A DNA stretch of 30,973 nt from Gnetum montanum. Its lineage: Eukaryota > Streptophyta > Gnetopsida > Gnetales > Gnetaceae. The position numbers and the translations under genes are program-made. Below are positions 1 to 10,461 of the stretch, in pieces (the first letter of the stretch is position 1; each line of letters begins with the position of its first letter). The stretch covers positions 5,535-36,507 of the forward strand of contig MNCI01035075.1 in assembly GCA_015680685.1 (NCBI GenBank). The letters run 5' to 3'. The notes under the pieces were generated by a model that saw only the letters and a list, made by a program, of their open reading frames with translations, was not told the origin of the DNA and did no database searches.

Positions 1-419
1 CTCCTATTTGGAACATTAGCTAACTTCTTTTCCTTAACATNAATCATACAACAACGGAATGGATCTGGAGCAACCACTTGGAATGGAGCAGCGATGAAGC
101 AGCTATGCAAGGAGTAGAACAGATAATGCGCTTACGGATGGATAACGGAAGGCGCATTCTAGGCGTTGGTAGCAACAAGACTCTTCTCTCTTCTTCTCTT
201 CTATTCTCTCTCCTCTTTTCTCTCCACTGCCAAATGTGGCCTGATGTCATTGTAATAAGGTGTTCACCCTTGTTGTCATGAATACTAGTTGTGTCAAGTC
301 TTATAATAATGAACCGTTCACATGTCATTCCATTAGTTCCATTTCCCTCAATAATCCCATACCTACCTGATATCATTGTAAGGAACTCAAGGACGAGTTT
401 TCATTCAGTCATGGGGGTA
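1..419 (+). mobile_element. 3' internal end of a Ty3/gypsy element (element A)
   Basis: This stretch precedes a complete LTR and ends in a purine-rich tract (CATGGGGGTA, about 410-419), as expected for the polypurine tract that primes plus-strand synthesis just before a 3' LTR. No open frame of the pol genes is visible, so it is the region downstream of pol; the rest of the element lies left of the window. A single N at 41 marks an unresolved base. A pyrimidine-rich run (CT-rich, about 180-230) is the only other marked feature. Strand is set by the TG-start LTR that follows. Confidence 0.65.
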
Positions 420-444
420 TGATGAGACGCAGATTGCACAAGCC

Positions 445-468
445 GCGATATCGCGTACGCGATATCGC
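445..468. promoter_or_regulatory. 24-bp perfect palindrome in the LTR U3 region
   Basis: The sequence is GCGATATCGC, then GTAC, then GCGATATCGC again. Each 10-mer is its own reverse complement and so is the whole. It lies about 15-20 bp upstream of the TATA-like box of the LTR, where retrotransposon enhancers sit. The related LTR at 6607-7508 has a different dyad (around 7408-7497, GCATCAAC/GTTGATGC) at the matching place. A role in binding a dimeric regulator is inference. Confidence 0.6.
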
Positions 469-734
469 AGTCCGCTGCCATATCTATAAATAAGAGGCGA
501 CACTTCCTTCATTTATCATCCTATGCGTAAAGTAGCAAAGCTCTGGCGGATTGATCACCCCAGAGATAGAATATTTTCCATGTGCCCGCAGTAGGAGTCC
601 CCCAAGTGAATGGTTCTTTATTCGAGCAGCTTTGTACCTGAACACAAGTTGTGTACGAAAATAAAGACAAGCTTTCCGGATAAACCTTGCAGTGCATGGA
701 TAGGTTTAATTAATGTTATTTACTACTTTCCTAG

Positions 735-918
735 TGACGCGGGATGAGTATGACTTGGTTATGAGCGTTGAAGAATGTGTACGGCTAGCCAAGGAATCAG
801 CTACTCATCACGATAGTTTCTCTCACCCTTTTCTCCTAGAACGTGGGACAAGTACGACTTGATTACGAGCATCTACGGATGTGTACAGCTAGTCAAGGAA
901 TCAGCTACTTGTCACACA
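735..918. repeat. Two diverged tandem repeats, period about 103 bp, inside LTR A
   Basis: The first copy (about 735-812) and the second (about 838-916) share blocks such as GGCTAGCCAAGGAATCAGCTAC versus AGCTAGTCAAGGAATCAGCTAC. The differences are mostly C/T and G/A, as expected for decay of methylated DNA. Within each copy the ends are loosely self-complementary (GATGAGTA / TACTCATC). They lie in the U5 part of the LTR. Confidence 0.7.
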
Positions 919-1326
919 TAGGCTAGTTAAGTGCCTCAGTACGACCGCTTCGAGCACGTGCGTTACGTGTGGTGATCCCAGTAACGGTTAGCATTTGGTA
1001 GCCATAGTTGCACAGTTCAGGGTGTGTACGATAAGTGGGAATAGATGCTGACGCTAGGACTTAGTGTTGTAGTTAGAGTTAGTTAGTTCCTCAACCCTTT
1101 ACCCTCATAGCTTAGGAGATAAACCGAAAAATACAAAAAAATTGTATACCTCAGACTTGTTTAACCATACACCGTGACACATACAAGCAAGCCTGGGAAG
1201 ATAATGAATGATTAACCCCAAGTGTTTCTTGTGGCGTTAAAGCATTTAGTCTGCGGAGTTCAACCGAATCACGCGTACACGCTCGTATTCGTATGGTTGA
1301 GTGTAGGGGTACGTCGCCACTCATCA

Positions 1327-1870
1327 ATTAGCTTGGGGGTGATAGGGTGTTGTTAATTTATATTCAACCCCCAAGTGTTGCATGAGTTTTTGAAAATTGA
1401 CACCTATAAAATAAGTTCCATTGTCAAAAATTAGTGCATGTGGCATCCCAAACTTGTTTACAACATTTTGTTGTACAAATCTAGCAGTAGTGAATGATGT
1501 ACAGTCATTCATGGTTGCTACTTTTGCTCATTTAGTGGAGTAGTCAACTGCTATGATGATGTATGCCCTTCCATTGGACATGGATGTGATGGGACCCATG
1601 AAGTCTATGCCCCATATGTCAAAGAGTTCCAGTGGTTGAATCCACTATTGAAGCCCCTCCATTCAAGTAGTCATCCCACCATCTCATTAACAACATTCTC
1701 AGGATCAAACAAACTGGTGGATGTCCCTAAAGATTGTAGGCCAATAGTATCCTGCCATCAAAATGTTTATGGTCATACATCTCCTAGCATAGTGGCCTCC
1801 GCAAGGGCCTTCATGAGCATCCTAGAGAATGTACAATTGGTTTGTATCATGGACATACCAACAAACCAGG
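1327..1870 (-). pseudogene. Integrase remnant of gypsy element B
   Basis: Integrase joins retrotransposon cDNA to host DNA. Reading leftward, an HHCC-type zinc-binding start is visible near 1700-1840 (HEGPCGGHYARR, GYYWPTIFRDIHQFV), but the expected CxxC part is lost to stops. The catalytic core follows with [10 protein letters not shown] (first Asp), an in-frame stop at the usual Trp of DYSTKW, FDNGTYF (second Asp) and LGVEYKLTTPYHPQAN with the Glu. The frame ends after QAN because the LTR of element A begins there. The open part spans 1324-1512. Frames differ between the zinc-binding part and the core, so this is a pseudogene. Identification of the family is secure. Confidence 0.9.
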
Positions 1871-1974
1871 TCATCAATGCATACCTTGTAAAGGTTTCAT
1901 TTGATTTCTATGAAGTATTTAGCCTAATGAATAAATTGGTATTTCTTCCTAAAGTCCAGATCTTATGGCATCTC

Positions 1975-2960
1975 CTAAGTGAGAAGGTAAGTGAGGATGT
2001 CATCATACCATGTTTTTTCTGCAGGCACTTGTTCATTTATTGTTCCTGTAAAGAGGAGTTCATCTAGAAATTGATAAGAGAGCAGACTCTTCTCCTCTTT
2101 ATTATCCCATCTTAACTGAGAGAGATGGTTAGTGACCACATTCTTAGTTCCTTTTCTATCTACCATTGTGAGATTGAATTCCTGCAAGATCACAAGCCAC
2201 CATTTGATAAAAGGGCTCACTATTGGCTTGTTTATTAGGAAGTGTATGGCACTGTGATATGTGTGCATAAACACCTTATAGCCATGCACATAGTTCCTAA
2301 AATTTTCAAGAGCATACACCATTTCCATTAGTTCTTTTTCATTTGTGGTGTAATTTAACTATGCACCCATAATGCTTCAACTTGCATAGTGGATGTAATA
2401 TGGATGTTTCTTATTATCCAACTACATAAGCACAACTCCCAAGGCATACTTAGAAGCATCAGTCATTATATGAAATGCTCTAGACCAATTTTGTGTCCAT
2501 ACAATTGGAGTTTCTACAAGTTTGTCTTTTAGCTGTTGGAATGCATGTTCATGCTCCTTGGTCCAAATAAACGGAGCATCTTTCTTTGTAAGCTCGACCA
2601 ATGACTTTGGAATCTTAGAGAAATTCTCTATGAACCTCCAATAGTGGCCAATGTGTCCAAGGACTCATGAATGTTATTTTGGCCTAATCTTCTGGTGCAA
2701 TCTATATTCGGTTATAGCCATTATACCCATCCAAGAAGCTAAAATAACAATGCCCAAATATAGTATCCAATGCTTGGTCCACAAATGGCAATGGAAAATG
2801 ATCTTTAAATGTTGCCATATTCAACAGCCTAAAGTTGATGCGGACCTACCACTTACCACCTTTCTTTAGCACAATTATGAGTGAGCTAACCCACTCACTA
2901 TCCACGATGGGATTGATGAACCCTGCCTTGAGGAGTTGTTCTATTTCCTCTTTAACGATC
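1975..2960 (-). pseudogene. Reverse transcriptase and RNase H remnant of gypsy element B
   Basis: The RT part (about 2960-2650) shows LLKAGFINPIVDSEWVSS, LKKGGKW followed by a stop, then DHFPLPFVDQALDT and FSFLDGYNGYN, all typical of plant Ty3/gypsy RT. The YxDD box region further downstream is too decayed to call. The RNase H part (open frame 1975-2328) shows YALENFRNYVHGYKV, HTYHSAIHFLINKP (the usual Asp of HTDHSA is Tyr here) and LVILQEFNLTMVDRKGTKNVV. Multiple stops and frame changes rule out function. Confidence 0.9.
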
Positions 2961-3109
2961 TGCTTCAACTTATGGTTCAATCACCTTTATGGCTACCTTT
3001 TTGGCTTCATGGTCAAGTTGGTGTAAATACAATGTTGGCATATCCTTGAATCAATTCCAGTTAGCTTATGATATGACTAAGCAAAGTTTGTTGGCCATTT
3101 GTTGACCAC

Positions 3110-3932
3110 CTACAATAGCTTGTCTTTTTGTTTAGGAGCAAGATTTACATTGATAATAACTAGCTTACCAATATTTAAAAATCCATACTCCATGCTAGCT
3201 GGTAGAGTTTTTAACTCTAGGGGCTCTTGCTTAAAATTATTAGAGATTTCCAACTCTCCCAAATAGGTATGATCATCTTCATCATCAAAGATTTGGTGAT
3301 GAACTTGCTTAAGTTTATCCATGCTTTCAACATAGGCACATATCAAGCTCTCAATAGGTTCCATGCATAATGTCTTACTATCAAAGTCAGTTGTCAACCA
3401 CTGGGTGCAAAGTGCCCTCCTATTTTATGGCTGTTGTGTACAAGCACCTTTGGATATCAATTTCATGTGCACACTAATTACATGCATTGATGAATGAACT
3501 TTTAATGGACCAAATTTTCTGCATGCAGTTGCACCCATTATCACTGTACACAATCTCAAGTCATCCAAATTCATTTTCCTTGGACACTTCCAAGGAGAGG
3601 TCCTTAATGCCCATTCTTGCATGAATAGTGCTCAACCATGCACATCCATAATGATAGGAAAGTCTCCTTTGTAGTTTTTAACCTTTATCACTAGAAAATT
3701 AGTAGGATAAGACCACCCACAAACTATGGTCATGATGTCCTCCACTAATCTTAAAGGGATAGTGATTGATATACCAATTCCAAATGGATATTGCTCTTCC
3801 TAAGAGGTGGTAGGTTTCAGGTCTTGTACATGTCAAAGGAGATGAGATTGACACTAGAACCAAAATCAAGAAGAGCCTTGCATGGCTCATGTCTTGTAAT
3901 CTGCAAGTAAATAAGGGGACTTCCTGGGTCAA
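3110..3932 (-). pseudogene. Protease region and PR-RT linker of gypsy element B
   Basis: Near 3842-3880 one frame reads CKALLDFGSSVNLI, a retropepsin active-site motif (canonical D-S/T-G with Phe in place of Ser/Thr), which would cut the Gag-Pol polyprotein. The linker toward RT is partly open (3110-3397, 95 codons) and reads LELKTLPASMEYGFL, a phrase type common just before RT in plant gypsy elements. The frames are discontinuous. The open frame at 3699-3932 runs out of frame across the motif and is not itself the protein. Confidence 0.7.
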
Positions 3933-4699
3933 ATCATTTCATGAAAAGGTTTCTAGCCCTGATCCAATCAAAAACAACATGAGTTAGCATCACACTGCAG
4001 ATCTAAGGTGGAATTTGGTTTGAAGGGCACTCAAATGTGTTTGATCTAGAGGATGAGGGTGTTGGAGATATAGGGTAACTAGCTGCATTATGTTGTGAGG
4101 ATTTGGAAGAACCATTGGCTTGAAAAAATTATTATTTCTTGGATCGATTATCTGAACCACTTGACTAGAAAGCTAGCTATAAATTTACAACCCTCATAGC
4201 ATTTCATTGCTATGTCTATGGGGGAATTTCACCCTACATGAACAAAGTAGGAGGTAAACTAGGTAGAGGATAGGAGGATGTGTGTAGATAAATGCAGAGG
4301 GTGGTATGGATATGGGTGCTCCCCTTGAGTAGATGGTGAATGAGTTCGATGATACTCTGGAGTGTAATGGCGATGCTGGAATGAGGCGTGGCTTACAGAT
4401 CTTTGTGGAGAAATGGATTGCTAAACATAGTACCCATATGGATCTGGTTTTCTATAAGGGTACTACTATCTTGGTGATGGCATTCCCAAGATTGTGGTTG
4501 GTGCCACTACTAGTATTGCTCATATAGTTGTGGCAGAGCTCCACTTGGATAGTAAGCTTGTTGTTGCTAGTGGAACTACCTTGGATTGCCTTGAGGATAA
4601 GGCAATCGTCTAGGTGCTTGCCTTTGTGCTAGTCAAGGATTCAGTGCATACACCCCAAACTCTTGTAAGTGTGATACCACATGGAAACATCCCTTCAAA

Positions 4700-6456
4700 T
4701 TTTCATATTAACAAATTTCACATCCAACATCATCATTAGAGTCTATCTCCACAACTTCTTCTAATGTAGTAGCTTTGCTCTTACCTCTTTAGTAGGCATG
4801 TTTAGCTTCTTTCCACCTCCTACGATTGGGATCACTATTCTGCTCTTTGGATTCTTCAGAAATCTTCATAGTAGTTTGGAGTTTTTCATCCAAAGAGTCC
4901 CATAATTTATCAACCACTGTCAAAATATCATAAATAGAGTTTTGGATGGGCAAGGTTTTTCTGTTCACCACTTTGTCGAGTGGTGACTCCTCCTCATCAC
5001 AAAATTAGACTTCCCTTTTCTTGATGAAAGGATCCCTATTATATTCTTCTATACTTTCCCTTTTTCGCAACTCACCTTCTTCTTTTGCTACATGCTCTAT
5101 TAGCCTTTATATCTTATAAGCTCTTAATTTAGATAGTCTCCCTTGGGCATAAACCTCAAGAGTTCTTTTGGTTCTTACTCTAAGCTCATCTATGATGTGA
5201 TGGAGTTCTTCCCTTTGAGAATAACCATGGCTAGGGCATCGATGTATGAGAGAATAATATTTGCCCATGGTATCATCCAAGGATTCATGTATCCCCTATT
5301 TCCAATGTTGGATTTTCCTTCTCAGATTGGACACTCTAGAGTATGTCTAGTATTTTTCATTGAATAGCTCAAGCATTATACTCCATCAGTGAATAGATTC
5401 TAGCTCTAAGAATCAGTACTTGCTTTTAGCCTCTTTGATGAGTGTCCTAGGGAATAGCTTTAATTTCTACCAATCATTCTCTATGTTTTGTAAGGTGCAG
5501 GCATCATGAAAGACTTGTAGATGGTTTTGTAAATCAAAGTTATATCCCCCCTCAAATCGTAGAATATTGTTCATGTCTAAGCACTTGATCCAACTATCTT
5601 TCACATGCCTAGTTGGAATCTTGACTACCTCTGCAATGTTAAGCATGCTCCGAGTTGCTAGTAAAGGCTTATCATCAATATTATTTCATTACCTTCAATG
5701 ATGTCCTCTATTACCCCTTTGATTATTGTGGGCATGGTGATCAGTATTATTATTCTACTATCCACCTTCATCATGATTATTTCTTCTATAGTGCTTTTTA
5801 GGATCAGAAGAAGAGGAAAAAGAAGATGCAGATGAAGATGGTGAAGAGGGAGGAGGACTGCCACCACCATGGTGTTTGCCAACTCCCCTTCAGTTGTCAT
5901 GGCCACGTTCATCAGGTTTCTTATCATCTTGACATTTCTTTGATCTCCTACCTTGACATCCATCTTTTTCTAAACCTAGTTTGTTGATAGTGAAATGTAG
6001 ATTCACATTCACACCCCCATCATCAATAATGAGAGGTGGAGAATTTTCATGTTGAGAGCCTTTAGAGAAAGGGCCCTCATTATCATCTTGGTTTAGTGGG
6101 AACAAGGGATTGGTGAACTGTTTTCCCTTCACAAACTCATGGTTCTTCTCTTGGTGTCAATCTCTCTTACATTGTGTGTCAGTGGGATGGTAGTCTTGAG
6201 TTTCATAACCATTCACAACATATTCCTCTTGAAGATCTTGGATGCCTAACTTTGTGAGAGTTTAAAGCAGCATCACTAGCATAGATTAATAGGGAGTCAT
6301 TACAATGTTGCCTTCCATATCATGCCATCATAGTTGTTCATCCTAGTGCAAGATGAAGGTGAAATTAGGCACATACTCATCTAGATGAGTGTATACCACC
6401 TTGCCTTATTGTGGGACCAGCAATTTGACATCTTCATGCCTATGAGAAGAAGACAT
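4700..6456 (-). pseudogene. Gag-like region of gypsy element B
   Basis: A candidate start ATG at 6454-6456 opens MSSSHRHEDVKLLVPQ and then meets a stop. Further pieces include FVKGKQFTNPLFPLNQDDN (within 5890-6132) and a 60-codon piece at 4789-4971 rich in charged residues. Position between the primer-binding site and the protease says gag; no zinc knuckle is recognisable. Frames are broken throughout. The call rests mainly on position. Confidence 0.55.
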
Positions 6457-6585
6457 TTTGCAAACAAATAAAATATCAGTGTTCTTTTGTAATTATATAA
6501 TTTGAGAATGATGTCGACCTTGGGGTTCATCCAATGATATTAATAATATTCACTAATCCTAGATAGTGCACATTTCAACAAAAAG

Positions 6586-6606
6586 AGTCCCTAACAACAA
6601 TGCTAA
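6586..6606 (-). other. Degenerate tRNA primer-binding site of element B
   Basis: Directly inside the LTR the - strand reads TTAGCATTGTTGTTAGGGAC. This matches the Asp-tRNA type site used by Athila/Tat elements (TGGCGCCGTTGCCGGGG) if C-to-T and G-to-A changes are allowed at most of the differing positions. It sets the element's orientation and the inner LTR border. Confidence 0.6.
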
Positions 6607-7508
6607 TGATGAGCAGTAAAGGTACCCCTATGCTTAACCATACGAATCACGAAGTGTTCACGCATGATCCAATCAAATTCCATAGACTCTATGTCTTCTA
6701 GCACCCTAGTTGTCTAGGAGGTGAACCTCACCCTAATGGTTTTTCATTGTCTTCCCAATTACACTTGTGATGTACAAAGGTATTGTTAAGTGTAATTGAG
6801 ACATATGACTTTTATTGTTTTGTGTTTTGTGTTTCTTGGCACTTAAATAGAGAGATGAAGTATTTTAATAACTAATCTAATTTAACTACTTAACTAGCCT
6901 CTAACTAATCCTAACCTAAGCATTTGGCCCACTTTTTGTACACATCTTGAACCCATGTATCCACTGTTGAGTTACCAAGTGCTATGCTACTGGGTGCACC
7001 AAGCAATAACGTTGCTAGGATTACCAAGTGAATACATGTTTACAATCGAAGTGGTCATACTTATGTGCTTCATCTATTTAGCTTAAACAATTAACTAATT
7101 TCTTAAAGTCTAATTTAGCTTAATTAATTGCATATTTAATAAAAATAATGAATGCATAAATAAATCATTAATCTATTCTAAGTGCTACATGGTTTGATCA
7201 AAAGGCTTGTCTTTATTGCTATACACAATAGTGTGGTTCAAGTACAACAATGCTCGAATAAAGATCTGTACACTTTCTAACTCTTACTATGGGCACTTAG
7301 AGAAATATTCTAACTTTAAAATAAACAAACTACAAGAGCTCTGCTACTACTATGACTTCTATATCCCATAAACATGGCTGTGTGTTTGTATTTATATTTT
7401 TTATTACAGGATTGCATCAACAAGGCCCCGTAGATGTAGTAAACGCTACGTTGATGCGGTAACACCATGTAAACAGGGCCCATCGATGCAACACTTTGAT
7501 GCTCATCA
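6607..7508 (-). repeat. 5' LTR of gypsy element B, 902 bp
   Basis: On the - strand it begins TGATGAG (7508 leftward) and ends CTCATCA (6607), the same termini as the LTR at 420-1326. Shared blocks include TCTTTATTCGAGCA and AATAAAGACAAGC near 7205-7265 and GATTCGTATGGTTAAGC near 6640 close to the end. A TATA-like TATAAATAC lies near 7390. The extra ATCATC at 7508-7513 leaves a few bases of doubt in the right border. Divergence from the other LTR is large, so these are two insertions, not one element's pair. Confidence 0.8.
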
Positions 7509-8943
7509 TCATCAAATCTTCTACTCTTAGATTTATATAAAGAATGTTATTGTCACAAGTGTTTGTCTAAATGTTTACTAATATTTCTTCACATGAAAGC
7601 TAAGCATTCTCATGAATTTCCTCAAGATTTTTTATTCAAAGTATGAAGTAAAGAAGTTTAGATATTTGTTTGAAGCTCAATATGGAGGTTTTTTGCATGG
7701 TTGGTGGAGCTACCATGTTGAAGAGGTTATCATATATACCTCTTATGCACCTCAAAATTTATGATGCTTTTATTATTGATTTAAAGGCCTAATGAAGTAT
7801 AAAAAATTCAATAAATTAAATGTTGTGCTAACAAGGATGCATTACCTCTAAGTCCAGTTATCATTATAAATATACATCATCAACCACATTTATGATACCA
7901 TTCAATTGATACATAGTGAAGCTCTTGCAATTTAATTTCTTTTTCCTTGTATAAGTTAGTGAATGCCTTTAGCATGGATGTAAGTCAATTTTCTAGTGTC
8001 TTATTTAAATGGATTGTACCTAGAAACTTCCATGATGGTAATAAGATCAAGATTCATTTTTCTCCATTTTAGTATTCTAACTTAGATTAGATTTACTTTC
8101 TTGCATTTATTCTGTACTATTCATTTACTACTTTCCTAGAATAGAATTTACATTTCTATGTATGTTAAATCATGATGGAATGAGTGCAACATTTGGTTTA
8201 TTCCCTTTTACAAATATACATCTAGAAATTATGAACAAACTACTTCTCTCCTTGTAGGAGGACTTAGATTTTTAGAACTATCATCAAAGAGCTTCCAGTA
8301 TCAAATTACTCTTCAAAACTACTTGAAGCTCAAGTCCTTGATGCATTACAAAATTCAAGGCTAAATAACTGTTACAAGTATTCAGACATCGAAACCTATT
8401 TCATAATAATAATAATTATTTTCATTTATTTATTCTTGCGTTTGGACAGTTAAGCATAAATTTCAACATAGCTGCCTCCAACCCTAATCATCAAGCAACC
8501 TCAAATACCCTTTGAAATTGCATAAATGCTATATCAAAGGATACTCCAGGACTGCTGACACATATATAACATTAGGAAAAACTTCATAGAAAATTAGATG
8601 GCACAAACCCACTATAAAGCAATAAAATCAAAGATTTAAAGGGAATATCTATGCAACCATGAAACTATCACACATGGAGCAGTTTTAGAACAATTAAGAA
8701 GCCAATCATGTGCAGGCTATAGAAAGAGAAAGGTTCATGTTTCAAAATGTCCAAAAGAGGGGGAAAAAGAACAAGTATGCATATTCTTTTAAAAAAATTG
8801 AAAGTTTAAACTGGTAAAATTAATTTCAGAAGCAACGGTTTAAACAATAATTAATTTTAATAGGGACACAAACTTGTGTTTGGCTTGAATTAGAAGCAAG
8901 ACATATGACATTTGTACATGGGCAAAAAAATACAAAATTATTG
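7509..8943. other. Non-genic AT-rich stretch
   Basis: I see no coding frame, RNA gene or clear repeat here. It is AT-rich with short runs such as AATAATAATAATTATT near 8406. The right part should contain the 3' UTR of the RFC2-type exons that end at 8944, but I cannot place a polyadenylation site with confidence. Confidence 0.4.
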
Positions 8944-9572
8944 TTACAGGAGTCTCTGGCGTTTTCTTGAACTAAAGACAATTTCAAGAAGACCGCATAA
9001 TTGAAGTAATGAGCCAACTCCATCCGATATTCTCATATGCGCAAAACCAGTTTCCTGAAAACAATTTCAAGATTTCAGAGTGGGAGTAATAAAAATGTAT
9101 GAAAAATGTTATATATCATCGTAAATGTTATAAACTTACCTTTATAAATTCTAGCTTTAAATATTCTGGCATGTCATAGTTTTTAATCACCCTGAACAAT
9201 GTTGTGATGATATCAGTGGCTGAATAACCAAGATCATACAGCCCTTTTAGACGAGAACATGCTTCATCAAATTTGCCTTCCAGTACATCTTTTACCATAT
9301 TCTTGACATGAAGAGGATCAAGCTGATCACAAACCTGCAAGCTTTGCCTTGTCACGTATGAAAACTGAAAACAATCTTTAACAAAGATTTTAAACAACGG
9401 ACATTGCTTCCTTGGCCATTTTGAAATTTCAACGAAGATAAACAATCACCTTGAAAACATTTTCTTGATTCACAAAATTAAATCCACTGTGTGAGGCCTG
9501 TAAGTTATTCAAAGCTTGCCTCATATCTCCATCAGCAGTGAAGACAATGGCTGAGACCTTCAGGTACATAGG
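8944..9572 (-). pseudogene. RFC2: RFC2-type clamp-loader subunit, last three exons, damaged
   Basis: Replication factor C loads PCNA onto primed DNA in the nucleus. Three exons read leftward: 9572-9450 ([29 protein letters not shown]), 9334-9140 (VCDQLDPLHVKNMVKDVLEG, LGYSATDIITTLFRVIKNYD, EYLKLEFIK) and 9054-8944 (ETGFAHMRISDGVGSLLQLC). All borders are AG/GT and in phase 0. These are the C-terminal sensor-2 and collar regions of the plant protein equal to human RFC2. Two lesions show. In the first exon, the family-like YVPEG residues sit in another frame, as if two bases were lost. In the last, the ending LLE changes to IVFSSRKRQRLL, while the expected KLSLVQENA lies one frame over. No upstream exons are seen; instead an LTR element follows. 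Likely a gene fragment or pseudogene, though a live gene with sequence errors is possible. Confidence 0.8.
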
Positions 9573-9750
9573 CTACCTACAGTAATGACAGAAACCACAG
9601 TTAAAGCAAAGTAAAATGAAAGAACACACGAGAGCGCAAATAAGTTGAAAATCAAACAAATCCAGTAACATCGCATTTTTAAAAAATAGAAATATTACCT
9701 GATTAACACAATGGATACCTTTGTAATAGACAATAAACACAGGAATTTGA

Positions 9751-9940
9751 TGTTGGAAAATACTAACTGTGAAGCCGTAGATCACAACAATTAGCAGTTG
9801 CTTATTCATGAACTACACTTTCCATTTCTATCGTCTGATAGTTTTAGAATTTTTCCTAAAAATAACATAAAACTTCTAAACGTGTTGTGAACCCAGGTAT
9901 ATTTACCATTTTGTGAGCATTGTGTTACTACTAACCAACA
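9751..9940 (+). repeat. 5' LTR of the small copia-type element, 190 bp
   Basis: It begins TGTTGG and ends CCAACA. Compared with the 3' copy it seems to lack about 35 bp after CTAAACGTGTT and then realigns at GAACCCAG. Single changes elsewhere (GTCTGATAG versus GTCCGATAG) show age. Confidence 0.75.
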
Positions 9941-10229
9941 CATATTTAAGTTTAGCACATCAGACGCAAACGCAGACAATGAAGAGCTGAGGACTGCATC
10001 CGCAAAACGGAAACGGAGAAGGCTGGTCTGAGGGCATGTTCCTGGAGGTGGAGGCCCAGTTCCGGGTGTTGGGCGCGTTGCGTGCGGGGCCACACTTGTG
10101 CGCCGCGGCGGAGGTCCTAGACGATTACAGGACCATCGTACCATCGTGGGTTTCACCGGGATCGGCTAGTACGGGCAGAGCCGCCGCTTGCAAAGAAGCT
10201 AAAGGTTGACTACGTCGAGCGGTTAAGAA

Positions 10230-10461
10230 AGGCAAGCTTGGGCTCGAGCAGCTTGCCCTGGTGGACTGCATCAACGAGTTACTGACGAATTCCCCGATCA
10301 AGATTAATCTGTCCATCTTCAAATCGTTGCCAGACTGGTGGGCGATCGGGCAGATGTTTCCGCTGATGCTGATCCAGCGACTGAACGAGTGGCCGACGGT
10401 GCGGACGGTGTTGTCGGACCTTACCTGTGATAGCGACGGGAAGCTGAGCCGATGCGAACAC
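10230..10461 (+). pseudogene. ADC: Captured fragment of plant arginine decarboxylase
   Basis: Arginine decarboxylase (PLP-dependent, group IV) starts polyamine synthesis by making agmatine. One frame of the GC-rich insert reads LGLEQLALVDCINELL, INLSIFKSLPDWWAIGQMFP and VRTVLSDLTCDSDGK, matching the plant enzyme's C-terminal half, where NLS-F-S-PD-W-IGQ-FP and LSDLTCDSDGK are strongly conserved. The match stops at GKLSR, followed by a stop codon at 10462-10464. Upstream of 10230 the frame shifts (KVDYVERLRK may be its continuation). Substitutions such as IQRLNEW look like drift. It lies between the two LTRs, so it is a transduced gene piece, not a working gene. The piece is intron-free over this span. 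Confidence 0.75.

Larger units (their letters stand above)
420..1326 (+). repeat. 3' LTR of gypsy element A, 907 bp
   Basis: The repeat starts TGATGAG and ends CTCATCA, a perfect 7-bp terminal inverted repeat. It contains a TATA-like TATAAATA near 485, and a stretch around 620-680 (TCTTTATTCGAGCAG, AATAAAGACAAGC) that is also found, diverged, in the opposite-strand LTR at 6607-7508. AATAAA there is a plausible polyadenylation signal. The right end abuts the integrase frame of element B exactly after its HPQAN codons, so this LTR marks an insertion into element B. Length and termini match the other LTR (902 bp), so both belong to one family. Confidence 0.85.
1327..7508 (-). mobile_element. Decayed Ty3/gypsy retrotransposon, Athila/Tat-like (element B)
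   Basis: Reading leftward the parts are: LTR (6607-7508), a degenerate primer-binding site, gag-like region (about 6456-4700), protease motif (about 3880), RT (about 2960-2650), RNase H (about 2340-1975) and integrase (about 1850-1327). Protease-RT-RNase H-integrase is the Ty3/gypsy order. The RT wording (DHFPLPFVDQ, FSFLDGYNGYN) and the primer-site form fit the Athila/Tat lineage. All genes carry many stops and shifts, so the element is dead. Its left part is interrupted at 1327 by element A; the remaining integrase and 3' LTR would lie left of the window. Confidence 0.85.

Noticed and set aside
1636-2067. 143-codon + strand frame
   Set aside because: It is antisense to the gypsy integrase remnant.
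5658-5963. 101-codon - strand frame with His/Leu/Ile runs
   Set aside because: It is an AT-rich shadow overlapping the gag region in another frame.
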